A stretch of 64,000 nt of DNA, taken from positions 18,682 through 82,681 of the forward strand of contig CAZPWJ010000010.1 of the NCBI GenBank assembly GCA_964590195.1, given 5' to 3'. The notes under the pieces are model-generated. The model saw only the letters and a program-made list of their open reading frames with translations, ran no database searches and had not been told where the DNA came from. The DNA is from GCA-2731375 sp964590195 (GTDB taxonomy: Bacteria > Pseudomonadota > Alphaproteobacteria > GCA-2731375). Positions 34,341 through 43,112 of this stretch are shown here, piece by piece. A program made the translations under genes and the position numbers. Every line of letters starts with the position of its first letter. The stretch's first letter is position 1.

Positions 34341-34811
34341 CTAAGCGCCGGCAAGACTTTCCACCGCTTCCTTTATCTTCTTGTATCCCGTGCAGCGGCA
34401 GAGATTACCGTTCAGATGATGGGAAATTTCCTCCTGGCTGGGATTTGGCTTGGCCTTTAACAGCGCCTTGGTGGCCAGGATGAAGCCCGGCGTGCAAAAG
34501 CCGCATTGCAGGGCGCCATGCCTGATGAATGCTTCCTGTACTGGATCCAGGTTCTCTGGATCGCCAACCCCTTCGATGGTGAGAACCGATGCGCCATCCA
34601 CATCGACGGCCAACATGGTGCAACTGCTCACGGGCCGGTCATCGACCAGGACCGTGCAGGCGCCGCAGACCTCCATATCGCAAGACCGCTTAACCCCATG
34701 CAGGGCGAACGTCTCCCGCAACATATCGATCAGCAAGATGTGCCCTTCCACCCGCGCCTCGGCGGGCTCGTTGTTCAGGGTAAAGGTGATCGTGTGCATA
34801 TCCAGTGTCAT
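34341..34811 (-). CDS. Molybdenum hydroxylase 2Fe-2S subunit (CoxS/XdhC-like small chain)
   Basis: This 156-residue subunit carries both 2Fe-2S clusters: CDMEVCGACTVLVDDRPVSSC (plant-type ferredoxin) and CGFCTPG ... CRCTGY (four-helix domain). It relays electrons from the Mo cofactor to the FAD subunit. The ATG at 34811 overlaps the stop of the FAD subunit by 4 nt, so the two are coupled. The subunit order large-medium-small is seen from the promoter side. It belongs to the xanthine dehydrogenase family, not necessarily CO dehydrogenase. Confidence 0.93.
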   Translation of the reverse strand: MTLDMHTITFTLNNEPAEARVEGHILLIDMLRETFALHGVKRSCDMEVCGACTVLVDDRPVSSCTMLAVDVDGASVLTIEGVGDPENLDPVQEAFIRHGALQCGFCTPGFILATKALLKAKPNPSQEEISHHLNGNLCRCTGYKKIKEAVESLAGA

Positions 34812-35674
34812 GGCGTGAGCTCCCTGCCGGACGCTCTCGCGGCGGCGGTGATGGTGCGTAATGTGACGACCGACGCCACATGACATCTGTAGTCGGCGCT
34901 GGCGTGCTCGTCGTCCGCCACATCGAACTTGGCAATATCCGAGTCAACGGCCTGTTTGAGACTGCCGCCATCCAATGTGCCGGTCGAGGCAAATATGTGA
35001 TCTTCGGTCGCTGTAAGAGCGACAGGGCGTTCGGCGAGGCAACCCAGCCAAATCCGTGGTCGCGAATTCAACTCGGTCGGAATTGAAGCTGCTGCGCCAA
35101 CAAGCGAACGGTGCCCGTTCAACAGTCGCTCATAGGCTGCCGCCTGGCCGCCCGGTGGAATTTCGATTTGCAGCAGGATTTCATCCTCGGCCCGTTCCGT
35201 CTCAAGCGCTCCCGTCACGAATTGATCGGCGGCTACCGTACGCCGGCCCTGGGCCGATACCAGATGAAGCTTGGCATTGAGCGCGGCGAGCAGGGTTGGT
35301 GGATCGGCGGTCGGCTCGGCGAAGCACAAGTTGCCGCCAAGCGTCCCCGAGGACCGGACGCGCGGGTTGGCGATCGAGCCGCAGAGTTTCGCCAACGCCG
35401 GCGCCGCCTGGCCGACATCCGAATTGGCGGCGATTGCCGCATGGGTTGCCATGGCGCCGATAAAAAGCGTCCCCTCACGCAGGGCGATTTCACGAAGTTT
35501 CGGTATTCGTTTGAGATCAACCAGAAAATCGTACTCGGTAAGGCGCATCTTGAGCAGCAACAGCAACTCGGTGCCGCCGGCATAGGGCGCCGCCCCGTCA
35601 CCACGCTCCGCCAATTCAGCAAGGGCCGCATCAAGCGTTTCCGGCCGCAGGTATCTGAAAGGTTTAGGAAGCAT
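34808..35674 (-). CDS. Molybdenum hydroxylase FAD subunit (CoxM-like)
   Basis: This 288-residue medium chain starts FRYLRPETLDAALAEL, has APYAGGTELLLLLKMR (FAD-binding), the AIAANSDVGQAAPALAKLCGSIANPRVRSSGTLGGNLCFAEPTAD-like region and a CO dehydrogenase flavoprotein C-terminal domain. It accepts electrons from the Fe-S subunit and passes them to the final acceptor. It overlaps the large-subunit gene by about 11 nt and the small-subunit gene by 4 nt. Confidence 0.93.
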   Translation of the reverse strand: MLPKPFRYLRPETLDAALAELAERGDGAAPYAGGTELLLLLKMRLTEYDFLVDLKRIPKLREIALREGTLFIGAMATHAAIAANSDVGQAAPALAKLCGSIANPRVRSSGTLGGNLCFAEPTADPPTLLAALNAKLHLVSAQGRRTVAADQFVTGALETERAEDEILLQIEIPPGGQAAAYERLLNGHRSLVGAAASIPTELNSRPRIWLGCLAERPVALTATEDHIFASTGTLDGGSLKQAVDSDIAKFDVADDEHASADYRCHVASVVTLRTITAAARASGRELTP

Positions 35675-37934
35675 CGCCCTGCCTCATCCTGAGTTCGCGC
35701 CAGATGCTTTCCGCCGACATCGGCAGGTGACGGATACGGATGCCGTATTTTCGCGCAAGCGCATTCGCCAGGGCGGGTGCGACCGGCAGGATGCCCCCTT
35801 CGCCCATACCTTTTGCCCCCGACGGCCCCGGCCCGTCTTCGTTCTCGATCAAAACCGTGTGCGCTTCCTCGGCGATGTCCGTGAGCGTCGGTATATGGTA
35901 GGCGATGGGCGTGGCGTTTACAGGCTGACCATTTTCAAACTTCAGCTGTTCGTGCAGTGCATGGCCAAGGCCCTGTACAGAGGCGCCTTCCTCCTGGCCT
36001 TCCGCGCCGATGGGATTTAACGCCTTGCCGATGTCCGCGACACCGACGTATTTCTGCACGCGCACCTGACCCGTCTGTTCATCAAGTTCGACGTCGCAAA
36101 TACCAACAGCGGTTTCCCAGAAAAGGGGCGCTTGTTTGAAGCTTCCCTGGTCCCGCGTCGGCAAAACCATGGCACGGCCCACGACCTCGCCGGAATCGAT
36201 GCCAAAGGCGGAATGGTACAATTCCGCGAACGGTAACATCTCATCGCCGTGAGCGACGCCGCCGGGCACCAGCTCGATATCATTCGGATGACCGTCGAAC
36301 ACGCCCGCCGCCAAGTCTAGAATCTGCCCGCGGGCATCTTTCGCCGCGTCTTCCACGGCCAGTCCCATGATCACCGTTGAGCGGCTGGCCCCGGTACCCC
36401 AATCGAAAGGGGTCGAGGCCGTATCCGGGTTGGTCACCTGAATGGTAGCGGGATCCTGATTCAAGATGCGGCCCGCGACAGTTCGCAGAACACCCCGCAC
36501 GCCCTGGCCGATTTCCACGCTGTTGGAAGAGATGACGATGGAACCGTCCGCCAGGACCCTAATTAAAGCGCCCCCCAGGGGTAGGATTCCAGGGTCCGTC
36601 GCGGCAACCGCAAGGCCCATGCCGTGGCCGCCCAGCGCCTCCATCGCGGCGCTTGCCTGTGTCAGCATGTCGGCGAAATCCACATCAAGCGGGCGCAATT
36701 TCCCCAATATCGAGCCGCCGCGCGGAACAAGGTTCCGGCGCCTGAATTCGATGGGATCAATGGCCAATTCGGCGGCGATCTCGTCCATTTGAGACTCCGT
36801 CGCCCAGACGGCCTGGGGACCCCCGATGGAGCGGAAAGCGGCGCCCGGCACCGTATTGGTATAAACGGCGCTGGCTTCCAGTTCGAGGTTGCCGATGGCG
36901 TAAGGTCCGATGGCGCGATGCGCCGATTTGATCGTCACGGCCGGGCCGGTATCGGCATAGGCGCCGCCATCGGTCAAAATCGTGACCTTTTTCGATAAGA
37001 TCATGCCGTCGTCGTCAACGGCGGTGCGCAGGGTGACGCTGGCGCCAAGCCGCCGGCAAGTGAGCATGGGTTCATCAAAAGAGAAAACCACCTTGACCGC
37101 GCGCCCGGCCTTGCGCGCCGCCGCCGCGACCAATGGTTCGATCTTCACCGATGCCTTGCCGCCGAAACCGCCACCAACGTAGGGAACAGTGACCCGGACG
37201 CTGGAGAGATCGAGGCCAAAAACCCTAGATAATACCTTCTGCACCGCTGTGGGCGATTGGGCGCCGGACCAGACCGTCAGCTCGCCGTTTTCAAAGCGGG
37301 CAATGGCGCAATAGGGTTCAAGCGCGAAGTGAGAGATGCCGGGAAAACTGTATGTATGTTCAAAGATGTGCGTGGCCTGGCCTTCGGCGGCGGCGACATC
37401 GCCCTCGGCGTGGCTGTATCTCTGAAAGATGTTGCTGCCCCGCACCGGTTGCGCTTGGCCGGTGAAATAGAAATCGGCGATCGGTTCAAGATCCTCGTGG
37501 ATCAGCGGCGCGTCCGCGGCCATGGCGGCGGCGGCCGTGTCGACAAAGGGCAGGACCTCGTAATCCACGTCGATCAGGTCGAGGGCCGCCTCGGCAATGC
37601 CCGGCGTCTCCGCGACGACGACCGCCACCGGTTCACCGACATAGCGCACCTTGTCGAGGGCAATGACGGGACGGTCATTGAAGTAGAGGCCCCAGGTCTC
37701 CTGTTTGACCAAATCCGGCAGGTCCGCGCCGGTCAAAACCGTGACAACGCCATCCAGGGCAAGCGCGGCGGTGCTGTCGATATTGGCGATCCGGGCATGC
37801 GGGACGGAGCTTCGCAAAACACGGCCATGCGCCATGCCCTCGATGATCACATCGGTCGCATAAACAGCCCGCCCCGTGACTTTTTCAATCAGGTCGGGCC
37901 GTAAAGCCAGATCTCCATCCGCGGGGGCGCTCAT
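35664..37934 (-). CDS. Molybdenum hydroxylase catalytic subunit (CoxL/XdhB-like)
   Basis: This 756-residue subunit holds the molybdopterin-binding domains: DLIEKVTGRAVYATD at the start, FALEPYCAIARFENG, PYVGGGFGGK (a conserved Mo-site element), GAFRSIGGPQAVWATES-type sequence and EIGQGVRG. The final part has GAKGMGEGGILPVAPALANA with the conserved active-site Glu motif. It hydroxylates an aldehyde or N-heterocycle with water as oxygen source. The active-site loop typical of true CO dehydrogenase (AYxCSFR) is absent, so it is probably an aldehyde or heterocycle oxidase. Confidence 0.92.
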   Translation of the reverse strand: MSAPADGDLALRPDLIEKVTGRAVYATDVIIEGMAHGRVLRSSVPHARIANIDSTAALALDGVVTVLTGADLPDLVKQETWGLYFNDRPVIALDKVRYVGEPVAVVVAETPGIAEAALDLIDVDYEVLPFVDTAAAAMAADAPLIHEDLEPIADFYFTGQAQPVRGSNIFQRYSHAEGDVAAAEGQATHIFEHTYSFPGISHFALEPYCAIARFENGELTVWSGAQSPTAVQKVLSRVFGLDLSSVRVTVPYVGGGFGGKASVKIEPLVAAAARKAGRAVKVVFSFDEPMLTCRRLGASVTLRTAVDDDGMILSKKVTILTDGGAYADTGPAVTIKSAHRAIGPYAIGNLELEASAVYTNTVPGAAFRSIGGPQAVWATESQMDEIAAELAIDPIEFRRRNLVPRGGSILGKLRPLDVDFADMLTQASAAMEALGGHGMGLAVAATDPGILPLGGALIRVLADGSIVISSNSVEIGQGVRGVLRTVAGRILNQDPATIQVTNPDTASTPFDWGTGASRSTVIMGLAVEDAAKDARGQILDLAAGVFDGHPNDIELVPGGVAHGDEMLPFAELYHSAFGIDSGEVVGRAMVLPTRDQGSFKQAPLFWETAVGICDVELDEQTGQVRVQKYVGVADIGKALNPIGAEGQEEGASVQGLGHALHEQLKFENGQPVNATPIAYHIPTLTDIAEEAHTVLIENEDGPGPSGAKGMGEGGILPVAPALANALARKYGIRIRHLPMSAESIWRELRMRQGDAS

Positions 37935-37960
37935 GTCTCACTTCCAATTAAAATACTAGG

Positions 37961-37978
37961 CCGGCATCAAGGCGCCGG
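37961..37978 (-). terminator. Weak terminator-like hairpin after the TPP enzyme gene
   Basis: On the minus strand CCGGC and GCCGG (complements of 37974-37978 and 37961-37965) form a 5-bp stem followed by CCTAGTATTTTAATT. It lies 48 nt past the TPP enzyme stop. The stem is short and the T tract interrupted, so some readthrough into the molybdenum hydroxylase operon is likely. Confidence 0.35.
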
Positions 37979-38025
37979 TCCAATCATGGCTTGAACCGAA
38001 CGCCGATAATCATAGCCCAATAACT

Positions 38026-39672
38026 TCAGCCGGCACCGCGAATAATAAATTCCCACGGCGGCACCTCGTCCTTGAGGTCAAGCGTTACCTCGATCAGCGC
38101 CGGCGCGTTATCGGCCAGGGCCTTTTCCAGGACCGGTTTCAATGTGGCGGGGCTGTCGGCCCGATAGCCGGCAACGCCGTAGCTCTCCGCCAGGGCGGCA
38201 TAGCTGGGATGGGGCAGTTCCGAGGCGATGGTCCGGCCCTCGAAACGGGTTTGCTGGTCGCGCTTGACGTTGCCCAGGGCGCCGTTGTTGAAAAGGATCA
38301 CGGTTAGGCCGATCTGGTGCTGGGCCATGGTCGCCAGTTCCTGAATGGCGAAGTTAAAGCCGGCATCGCCGACCACCGCCACCACGGGTTTGTCCGGATA
38401 GGCCACCTTGGCGCCCAGGGCGGTCGGAAAGGCATAGCCCAGATTTCCCTGATAGCCGGAGGTGATGTAGCTGCGCGGCTCGTAAACCGGAAAGGCGAAG
38501 TACGAGGTAAAGCCGCTCTGACAGATGTCCTTCACGAAAATGCCGTCGCGGGGCAAAATCGAGCGGATGATGTCGAGATAGGCCACGTGCGGCTGCACCT
38601 TCTCGATCCTGGCGCGGGCGGCGGCCTTGGCCTCGGCGATGCGGTCTCGGGCATTGGCGGTGCGTGAATAGGTCTTGGCGGCGGCTTCGGCCAAGGCACG
38701 AGCGCCGTCGGCGGCGTCGGCGACGATGCCCACATCGGGTTTCAGACGCAGCAATTCCACCGGGTCAATCTCGATACGGATCAACTTGGGCCCCGCCGGG
38801 CGGTCATCGGCCCGCATCATGCCGGTCCAGCGCAGATATTGCAGCTCGCAACGCGAACCAATGCCGATCAACAGATCGGTATCCTGCCACAGCTCCCAGG
38901 CGGCTTCGGTGGAGACGCCAAGCGCGTGATCTTCCGAGACCACACCACGGCCACTACGCAACGCGGTCACCGGCGCATCGAGAATTTCAGCCAGCGCCAA
39001 GACCTCCGCGCTGGCATGCTGGGCCCCACCGCCGCACATGATCATCGGCCGCTTGGCGCCCTGCAAAAGTTTGCCGGCATCCTCGATAGCGTCCGGGTCG
39101 ATTTCCGGGCCAACGGGCGCTGCCGGAACCTCCGGCATGTTGACCAGGGCGGTGGCGGCCATGGTGTCCCAGCACATTTCCACGGCCACCGGCCCCGGCT
39201 TGCCCGAGAGCATCTGGCGGAAGCCTTCATCAATCACCGCCGGGGCGTCCTGGGGCCGCTCGGCGCGGTCGGCCCATTTGATAAAGCTGCGCAGGGTGGC
39301 TAATTGATCGGGCAATTCATGCAAATGCCCCCGGCCCTTGCCCAGAAAATCCGAAGGCACATCGCCAGTCAGGCACATCACGGGCGCCGAACCGGCCACG
39401 GCGGTGCACAATGCCGCACCCGTGTTGAGCACTCCCGGCCCGGGCACAACGGTAAAAATTCCAGGCCGGGCCGAAGCCTTGGCATAGCCATAGGCCATAT
39501 ATGCGGAGCCCTGCTCGTGCCGGGAGTTGACCATGCGGACCTGGTTGCCGGCCCGCTGCAGGGCATCCATGATCGGATAGGTTTGCACACCTGGCAGTCC
39601 AAACACGGTATCGACACCATGGCGGAGCACCGCCTGTACCATGGCGTCGCCGCCACTCATACGTTCACTCAT
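38026..39672 (-). CDS. Thiamine-diphosphate enzyme of the acetolactate synthase family
   Basis: This 548-residue protein has the full three-domain layout: N-terminal Pyr domain with VFGLPGVQTYPIMDAL and the cofactor-activating Glu in SRHEQGSAYMAYGYA; central domain (AKRPMIMCGGGAQHASAEV); C-terminal ThDP domain with the GDAGFNFAIQELATM...NNG motif. The catalytic Glu is present, which argues against glyoxylate carboligase, where it is Val. ATG 39672 has AGGAAGG upstream. It follows the ureidoglycolate lyase gene by 29 nt. The exact 2-ketoacid substrate is unknown. Confidence 0.85.
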   Translation of the reverse strand: MSERMSGGDAMVQAVLRHGVDTVFGLPGVQTYPIMDALQRAGNQVRMVNSRHEQGSAYMAYGYAKASARPGIFTVVPGPGVLNTGAALCTAVAGSAPVMCLTGDVPSDFLGKGRGHLHELPDQLATLRSFIKWADRAERPQDAPAVIDEGFRQMLSGKPGPVAVEMCWDTMAATALVNMPEVPAAPVGPEIDPDAIEDAGKLLQGAKRPMIMCGGGAQHASAEVLALAEILDAPVTALRSGRGVVSEDHALGVSTEAAWELWQDTDLLIGIGSRCELQYLRWTGMMRADDRPAGPKLIRIEIDPVELLRLKPDVGIVADAADGARALAEAAAKTYSRTANARDRIAEAKAAARARIEKVQPHVAYLDIIRSILPRDGIFVKDICQSGFTSYFAFPVYEPRSYITSGYQGNLGYAFPTALGAKVAYPDKPVVAVVGDAGFNFAIQELATMAQHQIGLTVILFNNGALGNVKRDQQTRFEGRTIASELPHPSYAALAESYGVAGYRADSPATLKPVLEKALADNAPALIEVTLDLKDEVPPWEFIIRGAG

Positions 39673-39701
39673 CAACCGGGCCTTCCTTAGGCGGACGTGT
39701 T

Positions 39702-40184
39702 CTAGACAATCTCAAGCAGATACGGCTGTTCCAGGGTGTGCCAATCCTCGTCCTGGGGGCCGCCGTCCATGTACATCAACAGAGCGAAGGTCGAGGGCCG
39801 GTCCAGACAGGTGAGGGGGAAGTGCCAGGTGCCCGCGTTGTAGTTTATGCCCACATGCCCCGGCACGATGAAGGCGCGCAGGGTTGCCATGTCGGGCGGG
39901 CCGTCCGCGCCCTGGGGCTTGGCGACAATCACCAGGTAACGGTCGCAATCCAGCGGCAGAAAGGCTTGCGAGGACAGGGGATGCCGCTCCATCTTGGTCA
40001 CTTCGATGGGAAGTTGCGCCGGCGGTTGGGCCCGTGTCAGGCCAAGATCAATATCAAGGCCGGGCCGGCCGTTGAATATTTCGGCGGCATAGTCGCGGCG
40101 GCTATCGGCGCCGGGATCGGACAGCATCTGGCCATAGGGTGCAAAAGCGGCGTCTTCTATCGGATCAGCGGAAAGTTTGAGCAT
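39702..40184 (-). CDS. Ureidoglycolate lyase family protein (AllA-like)
   Basis: This 160-residue cupin-like protein matches the AllA family (AAFAPYGQML, SSQAFLPLDCDRYLVIVAKP, DMATLRAFIVPGHVGINYNAGTWHFPLTCLD). AllA splits ureidoglycolate into glyoxylate and urea at the end of the allantoin pathway. No other allantoin genes are seen; its neighbours are nitrile hydratase (upstream, 33 nt) and a TPP enzyme. The family contains non-ureide members, so the role is uncertain. It is part of the minus-strand run starting near 42131. Confidence 0.82.
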   Translation of the reverse strand: MLKLSADPIEDAAFAPYGQMLSDPGADSRRDYAAEIFNGRPGLDIDLGLTRAQPPAQLPIEVTKMERHPLSSQAFLPLDCDRYLVIVAKPQGADGPPDMATLRAFIVPGHVGINYNAGTWHFPLTCLDRPSTFALLMYMDGGPQDEDWHTLEQPYLLEIV

Positions 40185-40217
40185 GGTGCTCCTCGTACGG
40201 TCAGGATTTACGTCAGC

Positions 40218-40589
40218 TTAGGCGTCAGGCGGCAGGACAATCGGCTGCCCGTGGGGGGTGGCGTGGGCGGCACGGTCCCAGGCTTCCTTGCGCTCGGCCA
40301 GGGCATCGGCGGTGGTCAGGCCCTTTTCGGCAACCAGGGTTTCCAGCGCCTTCAGCCAGTGCAGAAAATAGGTATCACCCATATCCGGATCGCCCGCATC
40401 GACGGCGGCGGCAATTTCCGCGCCCAGGTGATCGGCCCATTCCGGCCAGGTGAAATGACCTTGTTCGTGCAGCCAGACGGTCATGGCGAATGCCTGGGCC
40501 TGCCAGGGCTCGTCGAAAACCGGGCCGTCTTCGTCACGGGGCAGGGACGGCAGTTGTTCCTTTGTCGGCACGTTTACCTTTGCTGTCAT
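40218..40589 (-). CDS. Nitrile hydratase accessory protein (metallochaperone/activator)
   Basis: This 123-residue protein resembles the N-terminal half of nitrile hydratase beta chains (GPVFDEPWQAQAFAMTVWLHEQGHFTWPEWADHL), as expected for the small activator (P14K/NhlE type) that swaps into the enzyme to deliver cobalt. It overlaps the beta-subunit stop (ATGA at 40589), so the three genes alpha-beta-activator form one coupled unit. A longer frame to 40661 is rejected for that reason. Confidence 0.85.
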   Translation of the reverse strand: MTAKVNVPTKEQLPSLPRDEDGPVFDEPWQAQAFAMTVWLHEQGHFTWPEWADHLGAEIAAAVDAGDPDMGDTYFLHWLKALETLVAEKGLTTADALAERKEAWDRAAHATPHGQPIVLPPDA

Positions 40590-41248
40590 CAGGCAAGCTC
40601 CAGATAATCGTCCCAGACATCCAAATAGACGCTGTCCTTGGCGGAGGCGTCCTCGCCCCACAGCTCCCGCGCGGCAAACCGGACGCTGTAAAGATGCTGC
40701 GGCTTGTCTCCCGCGAAGACGGAGCGGGTATCGGGAAAAACGAAAACGCCGTAGTCCTGGTCGATCACGCCAGTCCGGCCGCGGACATAGCGCGGCAGCC
40801 TGGTATGCCCCGTGGGATGGATGTTGCGGGCGCGCACCGTATCGCCGGCCTTGAAACTGGCCGCCACGTCCGCATCGGAGCGGGCCGATTTGGCGGCGCG
40901 CGCTCGGGTTACGATCTCGGCATGGCTCAACGGTTCGGATTTCTTCTCAATATTGCGCTGATCGGGGGGCGTTTCGATTTCTTCCCGGCTGACCATCTGG
41001 TGATGAACCAGGAGATCTTCCGTCCGGTACAGCCAACGCAGATAATAACTGGAAGCGAGATACAGGGCCGGGTCCATTTGCTCCAAGGCAAAACGCCCGC
41101 CATCGATATTCCATTTGCCCAGGGCCCCCAGGGCGGCATTCATGGCCCACATCCGGCCTTCCCATGGGGCATGAAAGACCGGCTCGTCCACTTCGATGGG
41201 GATGGGGCCGAAACCGTCCATCCCGCCCATGTCATGGATGCCGTCCAT
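40589..41248 (-). CDS. nthB: Nitrile hydratase beta subunit
   Basis: This 219-residue subunit begins MDGIHDMGGMDGFGPI, the hallmark of nitrile hydratase beta chains, and ends with the SH3-like barrel (FKAGDTVRARNIHPTGHTRLPRYVRGRTGVI, ARELWGEDASAKDSVYLDVWDDYLE). With the alpha chain it hydrates nitriles to amides in the cytoplasm. It abuts the alpha gene with a one-nucleotide stop/start overlap. Confidence 0.95.
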   Translation of the reverse strand: MDGIHDMGGMDGFGPIPIEVDEPVFHAPWEGRMWAMNAALGALGKWNIDGGRFALEQMDPALYLASSYYLRWLYRTEDLLVHHQMVSREEIETPPDQRNIEKKSEPLSHAEIVTRARAAKSARSDADVAASFKAGDTVRARNIHPTGHTRLPRYVRGRTGVIDQDYGVFVFPDTRSVFAGDKPQHLYSVRFAARELWGEDASAKDSVYLDVWDDYLELA

Positions 41249-41871
41249 CAGTCTTGCCCGCCCTGCAAGCGGTCGGTGCCGATCATGGAATTGCGCGTCA
41301 CCAGATCGGCCAGGGCCTCTTCATCCAGGTCATCGGTGCCGACGGGGCGTTCGGGCAGGACCAGATAACGCACTTCCGAGGTGCTGTCCCAGACCCGCAC
41401 TTCCACGTCATCGGGGATATCCTGGCCGAATTCCCGCAACACCCCGCGTGGGTCCTTGACCGCGCGGGAGCGGTAGGGAAAGGACTTGTACCAGGCCGGC
41501 GGCAGCCCCAGCACGGGCCAGGGATAGCAGGAACAAAGCGTGCAGACGGTCATGTTGTGTATCTCGGCCGTATTCTCCAAGACCACCATGTCGGCGCCCT
41601 GGGTCGAGGCATAGCCGAGGGAATCTATGGCGGCGGTACCGTCGCGCAGCAGCCATTGCTTGAATTCCGGATCGACCCAGGCCCGCGCCACCACACGGGC
41701 GCCGTTGCGGGGGCCGACCTTATTTTCATAGGTATCGACGATGGCGTTCAGCGCCTGCGCGTCCACCAGGCCCTTGTCGGTCAGCAGGGATTCCAGCGCG
41801 CGGACGCGCAGATCCGTATCGGAAAGATGGGAATGTTCCGGGTGCTCGTCATGATCCTGTTCAGCCGCCAT
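41248..41871 (-). CDS. nthA: Nitrile hydratase alpha subunit, cobalt type
   Basis: This 207-residue catalytic subunit has the metal-binding claw VCTLCSCYPW (Cys110, Cys113, Cys115). Thr rather than Ser after the first Cys marks the Co(III) class; two of the cysteines are oxidised in the mature enzyme. The flanking NMTVCTLCSC and PPAWYKSFPYRSRAV are typical. No amidase gene lies nearby, so the amide product would be processed elsewhere. It is co-oriented with DUF3126 upstream (41-nt gap) and nthB downstream. Confidence 0.95.
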   Translation of the reverse strand: MAAEQDHDEHPEHSHLSDTDLRVRALESLLTDKGLVDAQALNAIVDTYENKVGPRNGARVVARAWVDPEFKQWLLRDGTAAIDSLGYASTQGADMVVLENTAEIHNMTVCTLCSCYPWPVLGLPPAWYKSFPYRSRAVKDPRGVLREFGQDIPDDVEVRVWDSTSEVRYLVLPERPVGTDDLDEEALADLVTRNSMIGTDRLQGGQD

Positions 41872-41889
41872 TATCTATTCTCCATCAAA

Positions 41890-41917
41890 CTATTGGCATC
41901 AAGCTATTGGCATCAAG
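41890..41917. repeat. 14-bp tandem duplication
   Basis: The 14-mer CTATTGGCATCAAG occurs twice head to tail (41890-41903, 41904-41917), spanning the end of the DUF3126 gene (stop codon at 41913-41915) and the nthA leader. It is probably a replication-slippage product. Confidence 0.85.
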
Positions 41918-42131
41918 CAACGGGGGGAAGGTCTTCTTCCAGGATCGACATGTTGAGGGCGAAGGATATCTCGCCTTCGTCATCATCGCGGTGCAGCACG
42001 CCGATGAACTCGCCCGCGATGGAAACTTCCACCGGCGCGCCGGGACGTATGGGCGGGCTGATGGCGATCCGCTCGTTGCCGAATATGCGGCGTAGATAAC
42101 TTTGAACCCTGGCGATCTCGTTTGCGGTCAT
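41913..42131 (-). CDS. DUF3126 family protein
   Basis: This 72-residue protein (MTANEIARVQSYLRRIFGNE..., then EFIGVLHRDDDEGEISFALNMSILEEDL) matches DUF3126, a small conserved alphaproteobacterial family of unknown function. The ATG at 42131 is chosen because it gives the family length; the longer frame to 42359 runs under the divergent SDR gene. It lies 41 nt upstream of nthA and may share its transcript by chance, as the family is normally a standalone housekeeping gene. Confidence 0.85.
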   Translation of the reverse strand: MTANEIARVQSYLRRIFGNERIAISPPIRPGAPVEVSIAGEFIGVLHRDDDEGEISFALNMSILEEDLPPVA

Positions 42132-42264
42132 GGCGCGGCTCCCTATCTTTGTTAACGCTGTATACCAGCGAATTGCGCCCCAGGAAACAATTGTGGGAAA
42201 CTGGGCAGGGGGCAATGGACGTGCTCTAATCACCCGCAAGGCAAAAAATAATGGAGCTGGGGAT

Positions 42265-43098
42265 ATGCCGGAGCTGGAAGGAAAGGTCACGCTGATCACC
42301 GGCGGGGCCAGCGGGATAGGTGAAAGCGCCGCCCGCCTGTTCGTGGCCGAGGGCGCCAAGGTGGTGATCGCCGATATGCAGCAGGAACGCGGGGCAGCCC
42401 TGGCCGAGGAACTGGGCGAGGCGGCTGTCTTTCAACAGGTAGAAGTGCGCCAGGAGGCGGAGGTCAAGGCCGCCGTGGATTTGGCCGTCGATACCTGGGG
42501 CCGCCTGGACTGCATGTTCAACAACGCCGGTTTCGGTGGCGTGCTGGGGCCCATCGAGGATATTCCGGCGGATGATTTCGATCTGACCATGGATGTATTG
42601 GTGCGTGGTGTCTTCCTGGGCATGAAACATGCCGTGCCGGTGATGAAAAAGCAGGGCGGGGGCAGCATCATCAACACGGGCAGCATCGCCGGTGTTAGCG
42701 CCGGGCGCGGCCCGATCATCTATTCCGCGGCCAAGGCGGCGGTGGTGCACCTTTCCAAGGTTACGGCCATGGAACTGGGCGAGCATTTCGTCCGCGTCAA
42801 CTGCCTCTGTCCCGGCTATATCGCGACGCCGTTGTCAGCCAATACCGTGGGCCGGCCCGATGAACTGATCGAAAAAAGCCATCATACCTATGCCGTGCGC
42901 CAGCCGATCCCCAGGACCGGCATGCCCGATGACATTGCCCAGATGGCCATGTTCCTGGCCTCCGACCGTTCCAGCTTTGTCACCGGTCAGGCCATCGTCG
43001 TTGACGGCGGGGCCGCCACCGGGGTGATGTGGTCGGACCAGAAGGATGTCTACAAAACCTATCATCCGATCCGGGTCTATAACCCGGATGCAAGCTAA
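42265..43098 (+). CDS. Short-chain dehydrogenase/reductase (SDR)
   Basis: This 277-residue classical SDR has the TGGASGIG cofactor motif, D in IADMQ for NAD preference, NNAGFGG, the catalytic Ser-Tyr-Lys (NTGSIAGVSAG, YSAAKAAV) and a C-terminal FVTGQAIVVDGGAATG. GGAGCTGGGG precedes the ATG at 42265; the frame from 42130 is too long. It heads a probable operon with the aspartate dehydrogenase (14-nt gap) and an LLM enzyme. The substrate is an unknown alcohol or ketone. Confidence 0.9.
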   Translation: MPELEGKVTLITGGASGIGESAARLFVAEGAKVVIADMQQERGAALAEELGEAAVFQQVEVRQEAEVKAAVDLAVDTWGRLDCMFNNAGFGGVLGPIEDIPADDFDLTMDVLVRGVFLGMKHAVPVMKKQGGGSIINTGSIAGVSAGRGPIIYSAAKAAVVHLSKVTAMELGEHFVRVNCLCPGYIATPLSANTVGRPDELIEKSHHTYAVRQPIPRTGMPDDIAQMAMFLASDRSSFVTGQAIVVDGGAATGVMWSDQKDVYKTYHPIRVYNPDAS

Positions 43099-43112
43099 GT
43101 CGGGATACGGAT

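Noticed and set aside
35664..37934. Large subunit as aerobic CO dehydrogenase CoxL
   Set aside because: The AYxCSFR loop of form I CoxL is not visible, and no coxDEFG maturation genes are adjacent.
38026..39672. TPP enzyme as glyoxylate carboligase next to AllA
   Set aside because: The cofactor-activating Glu is present (SRHEQG), whereas glyoxylate carboligase has Val there, and the protein is shorter than Gcl.
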